Shown: piece by piece, positions 1-6,853 of the stretch | How positions within the stretch are numbered: the stretch's first letter is position 1 | How the letters are laid out: every line of letters starts with the position of its first letter | NCBI GenBank assembly: GCA_934525065.1 | Contig: CAKSYX010000045.1 | Coordinates: forward strand, 1-9,979 | Source: an uncultured Eubacteriales bacterium | GTDB taxonomy: Bacteria > Bacillota > Clostridia > Oscillospirales > Acutalibacteraceae | Direction of reading: 5' to 3' | Length of the DNA: 9,979 bases | Position numbers and translations under genes: made by a program | The notes under the pieces: generated by a model | What the model was told of the DNA's origin: nothing | The model's input: the letters and a program-made list of their open reading frames with translations, nothing else | Databases searched by the model: none

Positions 1-4
1 AGGT

Positions 5-48
5 TGTAAATGTGTAAACCATGTGCTTGCACTACCTGTAAACTATGT
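5..48. repeat. Short direct repeats; possible insertion-sequence end
   Basis: The 12-mer TGTAAACCATGT (13-24) recurs as TGTAAACTATGT (37-48), one mismatch apart and exactly 24 bp downstream. The core TGTAAA also occurs at 5-10. A C-run lies nearby at 65-72. Multiple short transposase-binding repeats near an end are typical of IS21-family elements, so the window could begin inside the end of such an element, with istA/istB to the left. This is inference: no transposase is visible and no target duplication can be checked. No open reading frame here looks real. Confidence 0.35.
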
Positions 49-77
49 TACTCTTGACACAAGCGACCCCCCTACAA

Positions 78-188
78 ATCTAGATATTAGACGTTAGATT
101 TTAGATGTTAGATTGCCGCTTTGCGGTTTTGCACAGCGTAAAAACAAAACACATCTAGTGTCTAGCGTCTAGAATCTAGCATCTAAAT
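78..188. repeat. Opposed heptad (TCTAGNN) repeat arrays forming an imperfect stem
   Basis: Five tandem 7-bp units of the form NNYTAGA run from 78 to 112 (ATCTAGA, TATTAGA, CGTTAGA, TTTTAGA, TGTTAGA). Five units of the opposite orientation, TCTAGNN, run from 154 to 188 (TCTAGTG, TCTAGCG, TCTAGAA, TCTAGCA, TCTAAAT). The two arrays are reverse complements in pattern and could pair across a 41-nt spacer. The spacer holds its own small hairpin, CCGC-TTT-GCGG (116-126), and a GTTTT/AAAAC pair (126-130 with 140-144). In the aligned register 23 of 35 positions are Watson-Crick and about 7 more would be G-U in a plus-strand RNA. Because the units are periodic, pairing can also slip by 7 nt. No coding function is apparent. 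Confidence 0.8.
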
Positions 189-247
189 TCGTACGGGCAG
201 ATTGTGTTCCGTCCATGGAGCGTTGCTGTTTGGATTATACAAATAAC

Positions 248-271
248 AAAACCGGGCAATCGCCCGGTTTT
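248..271 (-). terminator. Rho-independent terminator of the lipoprotein gene
   Basis: A perfect 10-bp stem, AAAACCGGGC (248-257) with GCCCGGTTTT (262-271), closes a 4-nt loop. It begins immediately after the TGA stop (272-274) of the minus-strand lipoprotein gene. Read on the minus strand, the stem ends in TTTT followed by a T-rich stretch. The A-run on the other side means it could also act on plus-strand transcription. Confidence 0.85.
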
Positions 272-871
272 TCAGCCGGCAAGCCGTTGATTGATAAACT
301 GGCGGAAGTTGCTTTCCGTCAAAGCATTGCTCACCGCGTCTCCGACAACGATTCCGTTTTCGTCAACAAAATACGTCTGCGGAAGGAGAGTTACCCGGTC
401 GCAAAAATCGTTCAGCCCGTCGTCCGTGATAAGATACGGATACGGCTTGCCGTTTTCCTTGTAAAGAGCTTTTGCTTTTTTGAGCAGCTCCCCGTCTGTT
501 TTTCCGTCCTCCGCAACGTCAAGAACAATACCGAGAAAGCCGATGTTTTTCATGTCGTCTGCCTTTGAAAGCTTTGCCAGTGCCGGAAGTTCAAATTCGT
601 TTGAGCCGCACCACGTTGCAAAAACGTTGACAACGGTCAGCCTGTTTTTTGAAAAAACCTTGTTCGTCACTGTTTTGCCTGTAACATCCTTTGCCTTAAA
701 GCTCGGGAAGAGGGAACCCTTTTGTCCGGGGAGGGCCGTTGTGCTCTCCTCTTGTGCACTGACGAGCGATTCGCCGGGCGCGGTCGTTCCCTCCGTTTTG
801 CCTGCACCGCAGCCGCAAAGCAGGGAAAAAGCAAGCGAAAGCGAAAGCACCGCCGCAACTGTTTTTTTCAT
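272..871 (-). CDS. Thioredoxin-fold (TlpA/ResA-like) lipoprotein with a CGSN active site
   Basis: A 199-residue exported redoxin. Residues 1-20 form a lipoprotein signal: a KK n-region, a hydrophobic stretch and lipobox LCGC, with Cys21 as the lipidated residue. A low-complexity Thr/Ser/Gly linker follows to about residue 50, then a TlpA/ResA-like domain (about 55-199) with the VNVFATWCGSNEFELP motif (81-96) and the cis-Pro loop LLPQTYFVD (162-170). The family normally carries CxxC. Here the motif is CGSN, so Cys88 is kept and the resolving cysteine is Asn91. Cys157 is the only other cysteine in the mature domain. It may therefore act by a monothiol mechanism, as a thiol-binding protein, or have lost redox activity. 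The start at 871 was chosen because AAGGAG lies 9 nt upstream and a signal peptide follows; the longer open frame to 973 has neither. It diverges from fprA. Confidence 0.85.
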   Translation of the reverse strand: MKKTVAAVLSLSLAFSLLCGCGAGKTEGTTAPGESLVSAQEESTTALPGQKGSLFPSFKAKDVTGKTVTNKVFSKNRLTVVNVFATWCGSNEFELPALAKLSKADDMKNIGFLGIVLDVAEDGKTDGELLKKAKALYKENGKPYPYLITDDGLNDFCDRVTLLPQTYFVDENGIVVGDAVSNALTESNFRQFINQRLAG

Positions 872-929
872 TGATACCGTCTCCTTGAAGCACGCAGTCT
901 GCTGGAATATGCTTCGTGCCTGTAAAAAG

Positions 930-958
930 AGTTTATCACAGAAAAAACACCGCGTCAA
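930..958 (-). promoter_or_regulatory. Probable sigma-A promoter of the redoxin lipoprotein gene
   Basis: On the minus strand TTGACG (953-958) is separated by 17 bp from TAAACT (930-935). This leaves a 5' leader of roughly 50 nt before the start at 871. Spacing and -35 are good; the -10 is moderate. Confidence 0.6.
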
Positions 959-973
959 CAGCAAAAAAGTCAC

Positions 974-1003
974 TTGACAGAAGCTAAGGCGTCAAAGTAT
1001 AAT
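974..1003 (+). promoter_or_regulatory. Strong sigma-A promoter of fprA
   Basis: Consensus TTGACA (974-979) and consensus TATAAT (998-1003) are separated by 18 bp. Transcription should begin near 1010. This rules out an ATG at 1003 as the start codon because it overlaps the -10 box, and it supports the start at 1045. Confidence 0.85.
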
Positions 1004-1044
1004 TGAAACCGATGGAAAACAAAACATTTTCGGGAGGTTCAAAA

Positions 1045-2199
1045 ATGAACGTAACAAATGACATCAGATACGTCGGTGTGAACGACCATGAAATTGACCT
1101 TTTTGAAGGCCAGTACATTGTGCCGAACGGCATGGCGTATAATTCATATGTGATTCTTGACGAAAAGACGGCTGTTCTTGACGGCGTTGACGGCGCGTTC
1201 TCTGACGAATGGCTTTCAAACATTGAAGAAGTTCTCGGCGAAAAGGCACCGGATTACCTGATAGTTCACCACATGGAGCCGGATCATTCCGCAAGCATCG
1301 CCGCTTTTGCCGAAAAGTATCCGCAGGCGAAGATAGTTTCCAATGCCAAAGCATTCGCCATGATGGAAAACTACTTCTCCTTCCCGCTTGAAGAGAGAAA
1401 GCTGACCGTTCAGAACGGAGAAACGCTTTCGCTCGGTGCACATTCGCTCTCGTTCATTTTTGCGCCGATGGTACACTGGCCTGAGGTTATGGTGAGCTTT
1501 GACGAAAAGGACGGCGTGCTCTTTTCCGCGGACGCTTTCGGAAAGTTCGGTGCCCTTGATATTCAGGAGGACTGGGACTGCGAGGCGAGAAGATACTACA
1601 TCGGCATAGTCGGAAAGTTCGGCGCGCAGGTTCAGCAGCTTCTCAAAAAGGCCGCTGCGCTCAGCATCAAAATCATCTGCCCGCTCCACGGTCCGATACT
1701 TAAAGAAAACCTCGCTCACTATATTGAAAAGTATGACATCTGGTCGTCATACCGCGTTGAAACAGAGGGAGTTATGATTGCATACACCTCTGTTTACGGC
1801 AACACGAAAAAGGCTGCGGAAATTCTTTGCGAAAAACTAAAGGGGCGCGGCTGTCCGAAGGCGTTCACCGTTGACCTTGCGCGCGAAGACATGGCGGAAG
1901 CCGTTGAGGACGCTTTCAGACACGGAAAGCTCGTCCTTGCAACAACGACATATAACGGTCAGTATTTCCCGTTCATGAAGCATTTCATTGAGCATCTCGT
2001 TGACCATAACTTCCAAAGCAGGACGGTTGCGTTCATTGAAAACGGCTCCTGGGCACCCACGGCCGCAAAGCTCATGAAGGCCGACCTCGAAAAATGCAAA
2101 AGTCTCATTTTCTGCGAAAATACGGTAACAGTCCGCTCTGCGGTGAAGGAAGAGGACATTTGCACAATCGAAAAGCTTTCAAAGGAGCTTTGGCCCTGA
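1045..2199 (+). CDS. fprA: A-type flavodiiron protein (O2/NO reductase)
   Basis: A 384-residue cytoplasmic flavodiiron protein, the usual length for the A-type family, which reduces O2 to water and/or NO to N2O in anaerobes. The N-terminal metallo-beta-lactamase-like domain (about 1-240) carries the expected diiron ligands: H76-x-E78-x-D80-H81 in HHMEPDHSA, His144 in MVHWPEV, Asp163 in FSADAFG and His215 in CPLHGP. The C-terminal flavodoxin domain (about 243-384) has the FMN phosphate loop YTSVYGNTKKAAEIL (247-261) and the second flavin loop TTYNGQYFP (301-309). No rubredoxin or flavin-reductase domain is fused, so electrons must come from a separate partner. The start at 1045 has GGGAGG 7 nt upstream and lies about 35 nt after the predicted transcription start. 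Divergence from a redoxin lipoprotein fits an oxidative or nitrosative stress role. No terminator is visible before the next promoter. Confidence 0.95.
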   Translation: MNVTNDIRYVGVNDHEIDLFEGQYIVPNGMAYNSYVILDEKTAVLDGVDGAFSDEWLSNIEEVLGEKAPDYLIVHHMEPDHSASIAAFAEKYPQAKIVSNAKAFAMMENYFSFPLEERKLTVQNGETLSLGAHSLSFIFAPMVHWPEVMVSFDEKDGVLFSADAFGKFGALDIQEDWDCEARRYYIGIVGKFGAQVQQLLKKAAALSIKIICPLHGPILKENLAHYIEKYDIWSSYRVETEGVMIAYTSVYGNTKKAAEILCEKLKGRGCPKAFTVDLAREDMAEAVEDAFRHGKLVLATTTYNGQYFPFMKHFIEHLVDHNFQSRTVAFIENGSWAPTAAKLMKADLEKCKSLIFCENTVTVRSAVKEEDICTIEKLSKELWP

Positions 2200-2219
2200 G
2201 TCTCTTTGGTCCAAAACAC

Positions 2220-2248
2220 TTGATTATATTTACTCATTGATGTATAAT
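2220..2248 (+). promoter_or_regulatory. Probable sigma-A promoter of the zapA operon
   Basis: TTGATT (2220-2225) and a consensus TATAAT (2243-2248) are separated by 17 bp. Transcription would start near 2255, giving a leader of about 80 nt before zapA. Confidence 0.75.
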
Positions 2249-2266
2249 ACAAAGGTGTATAAGCGT

Positions 2267-2299
2267 TTTCCGCCGCAGGGCGGAGGCACGCGGCGGAAA
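2267..2299 (+). promoter_or_regulatory. GC-rich hairpin in the zapA leader, with an alternative fold
   Basis: TTTCCGCCG (2267-2275) is perfectly complementary to CGGCGGAAA (2291-2299), giving a 9-bp stem with a 15-nt loop. The left arm can instead pair locally, CCGCC (2270-2274) with GGCGG (2279-2283), around a GCAG tetraloop. The two folds exclude each other. There is no T-run after either, so neither is a standard terminator. The structure lies in the 5' leader, 38 nt before the zapA start. Confidence 0.45.
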
Positions 2300-2337
2300 G
2301 AGAAGGCCGCGCTTCGTCAGAAAGGAATGATGTCACA

Positions 2338-2730
2338 ATGGTAAGGAATAAGGTCAAGCTTTCAATCGCCGGTGCGCAGTATGCGATACTCACCGAGGAT
2401 GAGGTCGGCTACGTTGCCGAGCTTGGAAAAGAGGTTGATCTTGCAATCGCAAAGACGATGAAGGAAAACCCCAGGGTCTCAACAACTCAGGCGGCTGTTC
2501 TGACAACTCTTCAGTACGCCGATGATTGCAAAAAGGCTACTGTTTCGGCGGACAGACTGCGCGAGCAGATCAAGGACTACCTTGACGACGCTTCAAGCGC
2601 AAAGTCTAAGGCCGACCTTGCCAAGCACGAGTCTGACAAGCTTAAACGCGAGCTTGAAAACGCAAACCTTGAAATTGAACGGCTCAAGGCTCAGCTCTCT
2701 TCTGTTCTTGAGCAGCTCGGAAAAAAATAA
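2338..2730 (+). CDS. zapA: Cell division protein ZapA
   Basis: A 130-residue ZapA-family protein. In this family ZapA binds FtsZ and promotes bundling of protofilaments at the division ring. The N-terminal globular domain (about 1-62) shows the Firmicutes pattern: a short beta segment (KVKLSIAGAQYAIL), then ENPRVSTTQAAVLTTLQYADD (43-63). From about residue 66 to 128 the sequence is charged with heptad-spaced Leu/Ala, a long coiled coil for oligomerisation. The length is typical. The only in-frame ATG that fits is 2338, with AAAGGA 11 nt upstream, a rather long spacing. It is the first gene of an apparent five-gene unit, and its stop codon abuts the start of the U32 gene, an arrangement often seen in Clostridia. 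Confidence 0.9.
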   Translation: MVRNKVKLSIAGAQYAILTEDEVGYVAELGKEVDLAIAKTMKENPRVSTTQAAVLTTLQYADDCKKATVSADRLREQIKDYLDDASSAKSKADLAKHESDKLKRELENANLEIERLKAQLSSVLEQLGKK

Positions 2731-4791
2731 ATGCAGAAAGAACCTGAAATTCTTGCTCCCGCCGGTTCGCCGGAATGTGTTCTCAGTGCCGTAAGAAGCG
2801 GTGCCGACGCGGTTTATCTCGGAACAAAAGCGTTCAATGCCCGAAGGGGTGCTGAAAACTTTTCCGACGCGGAGCTTCAAAAAGCAATTGAATACTGCCG
2901 CGCAAGGGGTGTTAAGGTGCACGTTGTTCTTAACACTCTTGTTCGTGACGACGAACTTCCGTTGGCTTTTGACGTAATACGGCACGTTTGCGCCCTCGGC
3001 GCGGACGTGCTGATTTTGCAGGACGTCGGCCTTTCCGCGCTGGCACGCGAGTGTGCACCCTCCGTTTTGCGCCACGCTTCGACCCAGATGTCTGTTCAAA
3101 CCGCGGCCGGCCTTGAGCTTCTCAAAAAGCTCGGTTATTCAAGGGCGGTTCTTCCGCGTGAGCTGACGAAGGAGGAAATCAAAAATCTTCGCAAAAGCAC
3201 AGACATGCAGCTTGAGGTTTTCGTCCACGGAGCACTTTGTATGTGCGTTTCCGGTCAGTGCTACATGAGTGCCATGCTCGGTTCGCGCAGCGGAAACCGC
3301 GGCCTTTGCGCCCAGCCCTGCCGCCTTCCGTTTTCTGCCGGAGAGCCGGGACGGCACGATTTGAGCCTCAAGGATCTTTCGCTTATCGGGCACCTTGAAG
3401 AGCTTTCAAAAATGGGCATAGATTCCTTTAAAATTGAAGGACGAATGAAAAGACCCGAGTACGTTGCCGCCGCAGTCAGGAGCGCAAAGGAAGCACTCGG
3501 CGGCATGACGGGAACCGAAACTCAGGAGAAGCTTCGCGCGGTTTTTTCGCGCTCCGGCTTCACCGACGGCTATTTTGAAAACGCAAGAGGACCGCTCATG
3601 TTCGGAACAAGGCGGAAGGAGGACGTTGTTTCCGCCTCGGCAAAGGTGCTTTCCTCGCTGAGAAATCTCTATTCAAAAGAGACGCCGCGCGTTCCGGTCA
3701 GTTTTTTTCTGACGGTTCTTGAAGGGGAGGAGCTTTCGCTTTCGGCGCGCTCGGGGAGCAAAACGGTTTTTGTTTCCTCCTGCTGCGTACCTGAAAAAGC
3801 ATTGAACGCACCGACCTCTGAGGAACGGCTCAAAGAGTGGCTTTCAAAATGCGGCTCAACTCCGTTTTACCCGGAAGAAATTGAAATTGAGCTTGATGAA
3901 GGACTTTCGGTGCCTGCTTCGGCGGTTAACGCATTGAGAAGAGAAGCCCTTGAAAAGCTTGAAAACGCACTCAAGGCTGTAAAGCCATGTAGCTTTACAG
4001 CGGCGGAATTCAAAATTCGTCCCCACACCGCAAGAGAGAAAAAGACCTTCCACCTTGTGCTTTCAAGCGCAGAGCAGCTTCCGCAGAATCTTGAAAATGT
4101 TGAAAACCTATATTTTCCGCTTGAAATTGAGGAAAAGTATGTTGAAAGCGTTGAAAACAAAGGCATTACAGTGGGTGTGAGCGTTCCGCGCCTGCTTTGC
4201 GGCGCGGAGGAAAAGGCTCAGAGGCTTTTGCTTCGGGCGAAAAATCTTGGGATAACCGCCGCTCTTTGCGGAACACTTGACGCAGTTGCAATCGCCCGAA
4301 AATGCGGCCTTGAGGTGCATCTCGGCTTTTCGATGAACGTTTTTAACAGCCTTTCCGTGCTTGAATTTGAGCGCATCGGTGTAAAGTCAATAACCTTGTC
4401 ACCGGAGCTTACGCTCGCTCAGTGTGCCGCCATAGGCGGAGAAGTTCAGAGGGGTATCATCGCCTACGGCAGACTGCCGCTTATGCTGACGCGCAACTGC
4501 CCGGTGAAGAACGCCGTGTCCTGCGCCGAATGCCGCAAAAAGGGAGTTCTCACAGACAGAATGGGTGTTTCCTTCCCTGTTATGTGCCACGGCAATTATC
4601 AGGAAATTCTCAACTCCAGGCCGATATACATGGGAGACAGAACAGAAGAAATCAAGAACATTGACTTTATGTCCTTCCTTTTCACGAGGGAAAAAGCGAA
4701 GAGCGTTGACGCAGTTCTTGACGCTTACAGAAAAGGGAAAAAAGCCAAGGGAGACTTCACACGGGGTCTTTGCTACCGAGGCGTTGAATAA
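2731..4791 (+). CDS. U32 family protein (RlhA-like, peptidase U32/collagenase family)
   Basis: A 686-residue, two-part U32 protein. Part one (about 5-300) is the U32 barrel with its signature at 165-199: a GALCMCVSGQC stretch followed by GNRGLCAQPCR (cysteines 170, 172, 177, 193, 197). Residues about 320-412 match the DUF3656 pattern, including GSTPFYPEEIEIEL and LNALRREALEKL-like segments. A second barrel-like part (about 440-640) has LGFSMNVFNS (531-540) and a further cysteine set, C590-x7-C598-x2-C601-x17-C619. The layout resembles E. coli RlhA, which hydroxylates 23S rRNA C2501; related U32 proteins UbiU/UbiV bind a 4Fe-4S cluster, so iron-sulfur binding is plausible. Older 'collagenase' labels are probably misleading. 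The ATG follows the zapA stop with no gap and lacks a strong ribosome site, implying translational coupling. The true substrate is unknown. Confidence 0.88.
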   Translation: MQKEPEILAPAGSPECVLSAVRSGADAVYLGTKAFNARRGAENFSDAELQKAIEYCRARGVKVHVVLNTLVRDDELPLAFDVIRHVCALGADVLILQDVGLSALARECAPSVLRHASTQMSVQTAAGLELLKKLGYSRAVLPRELTKEEIKNLRKSTDMQLEVFVHGALCMCVSGQCYMSAMLGSRSGNRGLCAQPCRLPFSAGEPGRHDLSLKDLSLIGHLEELSKMGIDSFKIEGRMKRPEYVAAAVRSAKEALGGMTGTETQEKLRAVFSRSGFTDGYFENARGPLMFGTRRKEDVVSASAKVLSSLRNLYSKETPRVPVSFFLTVLEGEELSLSARSGSKTVFVSSCCVPEKALNAPTSEERLKEWLSKCGSTPFYPEEIEIELDEGLSVPASAVNALRREALEKLENALKAVKPCSFTAAEFKIRPHTAREKKTFHLVLSSAEQLPQNLENVENLYFPLEIEEKYVESVENKGITVGVSVPRLLCGAEEKAQRLLLRAKNLGITAALCGTLDAVAIARKCGLEVHLGFSMNVFNSLSVLEFERIGVKSITLSPELTLAQCAAIGGEVQRGIIAYGRLPLMLTRNCPVKNAVSCAECRKKGVLTDRMGVSFPVMCHGNYQEILNSRPIYMGDRTEEIKNIDFMSFLFTREKAKSVDAVLDAYRKGKKAKGDFTRGLCYRGVE

Positions 4792-4827
4792 AACGACTGA
4801 ACTCAGTAATTGAAAGGAAGTGCCAAA

Positions 4828-5325
4828 ATGCCGAAAAGAAAAGACTATCTTTCCTGGGATGAATACTTCATGGGGATCGCCGTGCTTTCGTCCTATCGCA
4901 GTAAGGACCCGAGCACGCAGGTCGGCGCCTGCATCGTCAACGAAAAGAACAGAATCATGTCCGTTGGCTATAACGGTCTGCCGGTCGGCTGCAACGACGA
5001 TGTCTTTCCGTGGGAGCGCGACGGTGAGCCGTATGACACCAAGTACCCCTATGTCTGCCATGCGGAGCTGAATGCAATCCTCAACAACGCCGGAGCATCG
5101 CTTGCCGGCTGCCGGATTTATGTTGCGCTTTTTCCGTGCAACGAATGTGCAAAGGCCATCATCCAAAGCGGTATCCGCGAGGTTATTTATATCTCCGATA
5201 AATATGACGGCACACCGATGAACAGAGCTTCAAAGCGGCTGTTCATCGCCGCCGGGGTGAAGCTCACCAAGCTTTCGATGAAAAGGAAGCAGCTTGTTAT
5301 TGATTTTCGGGAAGAAAACATATAA
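4828..5325 (+). CDS. dCMP deaminase (ComEB-type)
   Basis: A 165-residue cytoplasmic zinc enzyme expected to deaminate dCMP to dUMP, feeding thymidylate synthesis. The zinc and catalytic motifs are intact: C77-H78-A79-E80 and P103-C104-N-E-C107. The N-terminal SKDPSTQVGACIV and VGYNGLPVGCNDD segments are typical of deoxycytidylate deaminases and separate it from free cytidine deaminases and tRNA adenosine deaminases. The start at 4828 follows AAAGGAAG by 7 nt. An in-frame ATG at 4810 is rejected because the ribosome site would then lie inside the coding sequence. It is 36 nt after the U32 gene and 12 nt before the PHP gene, with no promoter or terminator seen on either side. Confidence 0.93.
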   Translation: MPKRKDYLSWDEYFMGIAVLSSYRSKDPSTQVGACIVNEKNRIMSVGYNGLPVGCNDDVFPWERDGEPYDTKYPYVCHAELNAILNNAGASLAGCRIYVALFPCNECAKAIIQSGIREVIYISDKYDGTPMNRASKRLFIAAGVKLTKLSMKRKQLVIDFREENI

Positions 5326-5337
5326 GGAGGAATTCCG

Positions 5338-6849
5338 ATGAAAAAAACAAAAAAGGCTCTTGCCCTTTTCCTTTCGCTGATAATCTGTTTTGCGTTTTGC
5401 TTCGGTACATTTGCGGCGGGAATAGAAATTTCGAACCCATATGAAAACGTTGACTGGAGCAGCGTCAAAGCATATAAGACCGCGCTCCATTCCCACACCA
5501 ACGCGAGCGACGGCGACCAGACGCTGACTCAGTCGCTTGAACGCCACGCGGAAAGCGGCTTTGACATTGTTGCAATTACCGACCACGGAACGGTCGATTA
5601 CGGCTGGACAAAGGACAACGCCGGCCTTGTTCGCGGACTGCTTAAAATTGCCGGAAGAAGCGACGGAAAAATCACTCCGATTGAAAAAAACGGAACCTTT
5701 GAAAACGGCATGACCTATTCATATTTCACTGCCGAAAACGGAGACGATTATCTCAGGATAAACGGCGAAAAGGATATTCTTCGCGTACCGTTCGGAATTG
5801 AAAACAACGCCGTTTCCGTCAACGCCCACGTCAACAGCTGGTTTGTTGATTACCGCAACAACAGCATCACGACCTATGAGGACGCGGTAAAGGGAGTTGA
5901 AAAGCTCGGCGGCGTTTCGGTCATAAACCACCCCGGCGAATACACAAAGGCGCGTTATGAGCTGAGAAGCGAAAACGCATACAACGAAAACAGCCTTACC
6001 TATAAGTATTACATCAACAAATACGCCTCTCTGCTTGAAAAATATCCGACCTGCCTCGGAATCGACATCAACTCAAAGGGAGACGCAAGAACACGCTTTG
6101 ATCGCATTCTCTGGGATAAGCTTCTCACACGATTTTCCGCCAAGGGAGACACGGTCTACGCAATCGGTTCAAGCGACGCGCATCAGCTTGACAGGATAAA
6201 TACCGGCTATACGCTGCTGCTGATGGAAAGCCTCGATTCCCAAAGCGCGAAAAAGGCACTCGAAAACGGCGAATTCTTCGCCGCGAGCCACTGCATCGGA
6301 AACTACGACGAGCTGAGAAGAATTTCCGCCGCTCTCAGGGAATTTTACGGCGAGACACAAACCTATAAAGCCGTGACTGCCGCCGCAGACGAAATGCAGG
6401 AGAGAATCGAAGGCATTGAAAGCGGAAAATATAAGGCCGATTCTTCAATCGGAACAACATACAGTGTGCTTGATTCAGACGGACGTCTCACCGCAAAGAC
6501 CGAGCCGAGAATCACTTCGGTAAACGTTGACGGCGGAAAGATTGCGCTCAAAACGAAGGATGCCCTCATCGCCACGCTTATCTCGGACGGAAAGGCCATT
6601 GATACCAAAAAGGCTGACGCGGCCGTTTTTGACCTTTCGGATTACGGCGAACAGCTCGGAAATTATGTCAGGCTCGAGGTCTTCGGTGAAGGCGGCGTGC
6701 TGTATACGCAGGCGTTTTTGCTGAACGCGGGAGAAAAGGACGCTTCGGCTTCGGCGGTTGACAAGGGCTTTTTTGACGCAGGAATTTTTGACTTCCTTTT
6801 CGGCGAGCTTCACAAGCTTTTCTCCGTCCTTTCAAGAAGGTTCGGGTGA
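5338..6849 (+). CDS. Exported PHP-domain metal-dependent phosphoesterase
   Basis: A 503-residue protein with a Sec signal peptide (KKTKK n-region, hydrophobic residues 7-22, likely cleavage after TFA at 26) and no lipobox. The PHP domain keeps its metal motifs: H51-x-H53 with D58-G59 (HSHTNASDG), ITDHGT (80-85), N197-H198-P-G and S-D280-A-H282. Other candidate ligands are Glu116 and His164. PHP domains hydrolyse phosphoesters using two or three metal ions; the substrate cannot be read from sequence. Residues about 325-465 are a Lys/Glu-rich helical stretch followed by a beta-rich segment. The last 25 residues (from about 478) are aromatic and amphipathic (FFDAGIFDFLF, then LHKLFSVLSRRFG), possibly for envelope association. 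AAGGAGG overlaps the preceding stop codon and sits 7 nt before the start. Most PHP enzymes are cytoplasmic, so export is notable. Confidence 0.85.
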   Translation: MKKTKKALALFLSLIICFAFCFGTFAAGIEISNPYENVDWSSVKAYKTALHSHTNASDGDQTLTQSLERHAESGFDIVAITDHGTVDYGWTKDNAGLVRGLLKIAGRSDGKITPIEKNGTFENGMTYSYFTAENGDDYLRINGEKDILRVPFGIENNAVSVNAHVNSWFVDYRNNSITTYEDAVKGVEKLGGVSVINHPGEYTKARYELRSENAYNENSLTYKYYINKYASLLEKYPTCLGIDINSKGDARTRFDRILWDKLLTRFSAKGDTVYAIGSSDAHQLDRINTGYTLLLMESLDSQSAKKALENGEFFAASHCIGNYDELRRISAALREFYGETQTYKAVTAAADEMQERIEGIESGKYKADSSIGTTYSVLDSDGRLTAKTEPRITSVNVDGGKIALKTKDALIATLISDGKAIDTKKADAAVFDLSDYGEQLGNYVRLEVFGEGGVLYTQAFLLNAGEKDASASAVDKGFFDAGIFDFLFGELHKLFSVLSRRFG

Positions 6850-6853
6850 AGCG

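Noticed and set aside
78..188. CRISPR-like array
   Set aside because: The units are 7 bp with no spacers and are arranged in opposite orientations, and no cas gene is present.
888..919. GCACG/CGTGC inverted repeat in the leader of the redoxin gene
   Set aside because: Only 5 bp pair across a 20-nt loop, which is within chance expectation.
480..977. Open frame of 165 codons on the plus strand opposite the redoxin lipoprotein
   Set aside because: It lies antisense to a gene with a clear signal peptide, fold motif, promoter, ribosome site and terminator, and its own translation has no recognisable domain.
1003..1044. Upstream ATG extending FprA by 14 residues
   Set aside because: The ATG overlaps the -10 box of the fprA promoter and precedes the predicted transcription start.
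2201..2214. TTTGGTCCAAA palindrome after fprA as a terminator
   Set aside because: The stem is short, has essentially no loop and is not followed by a T-run.
4399..5166. Open frame of 255 codons on the minus strand
   Set aside because: It is antisense to the end of the U32 gene and most of the dCMP deaminase gene, spans their junction, and resembles no family. It is best explained by codon bias of the plus-strand genes.
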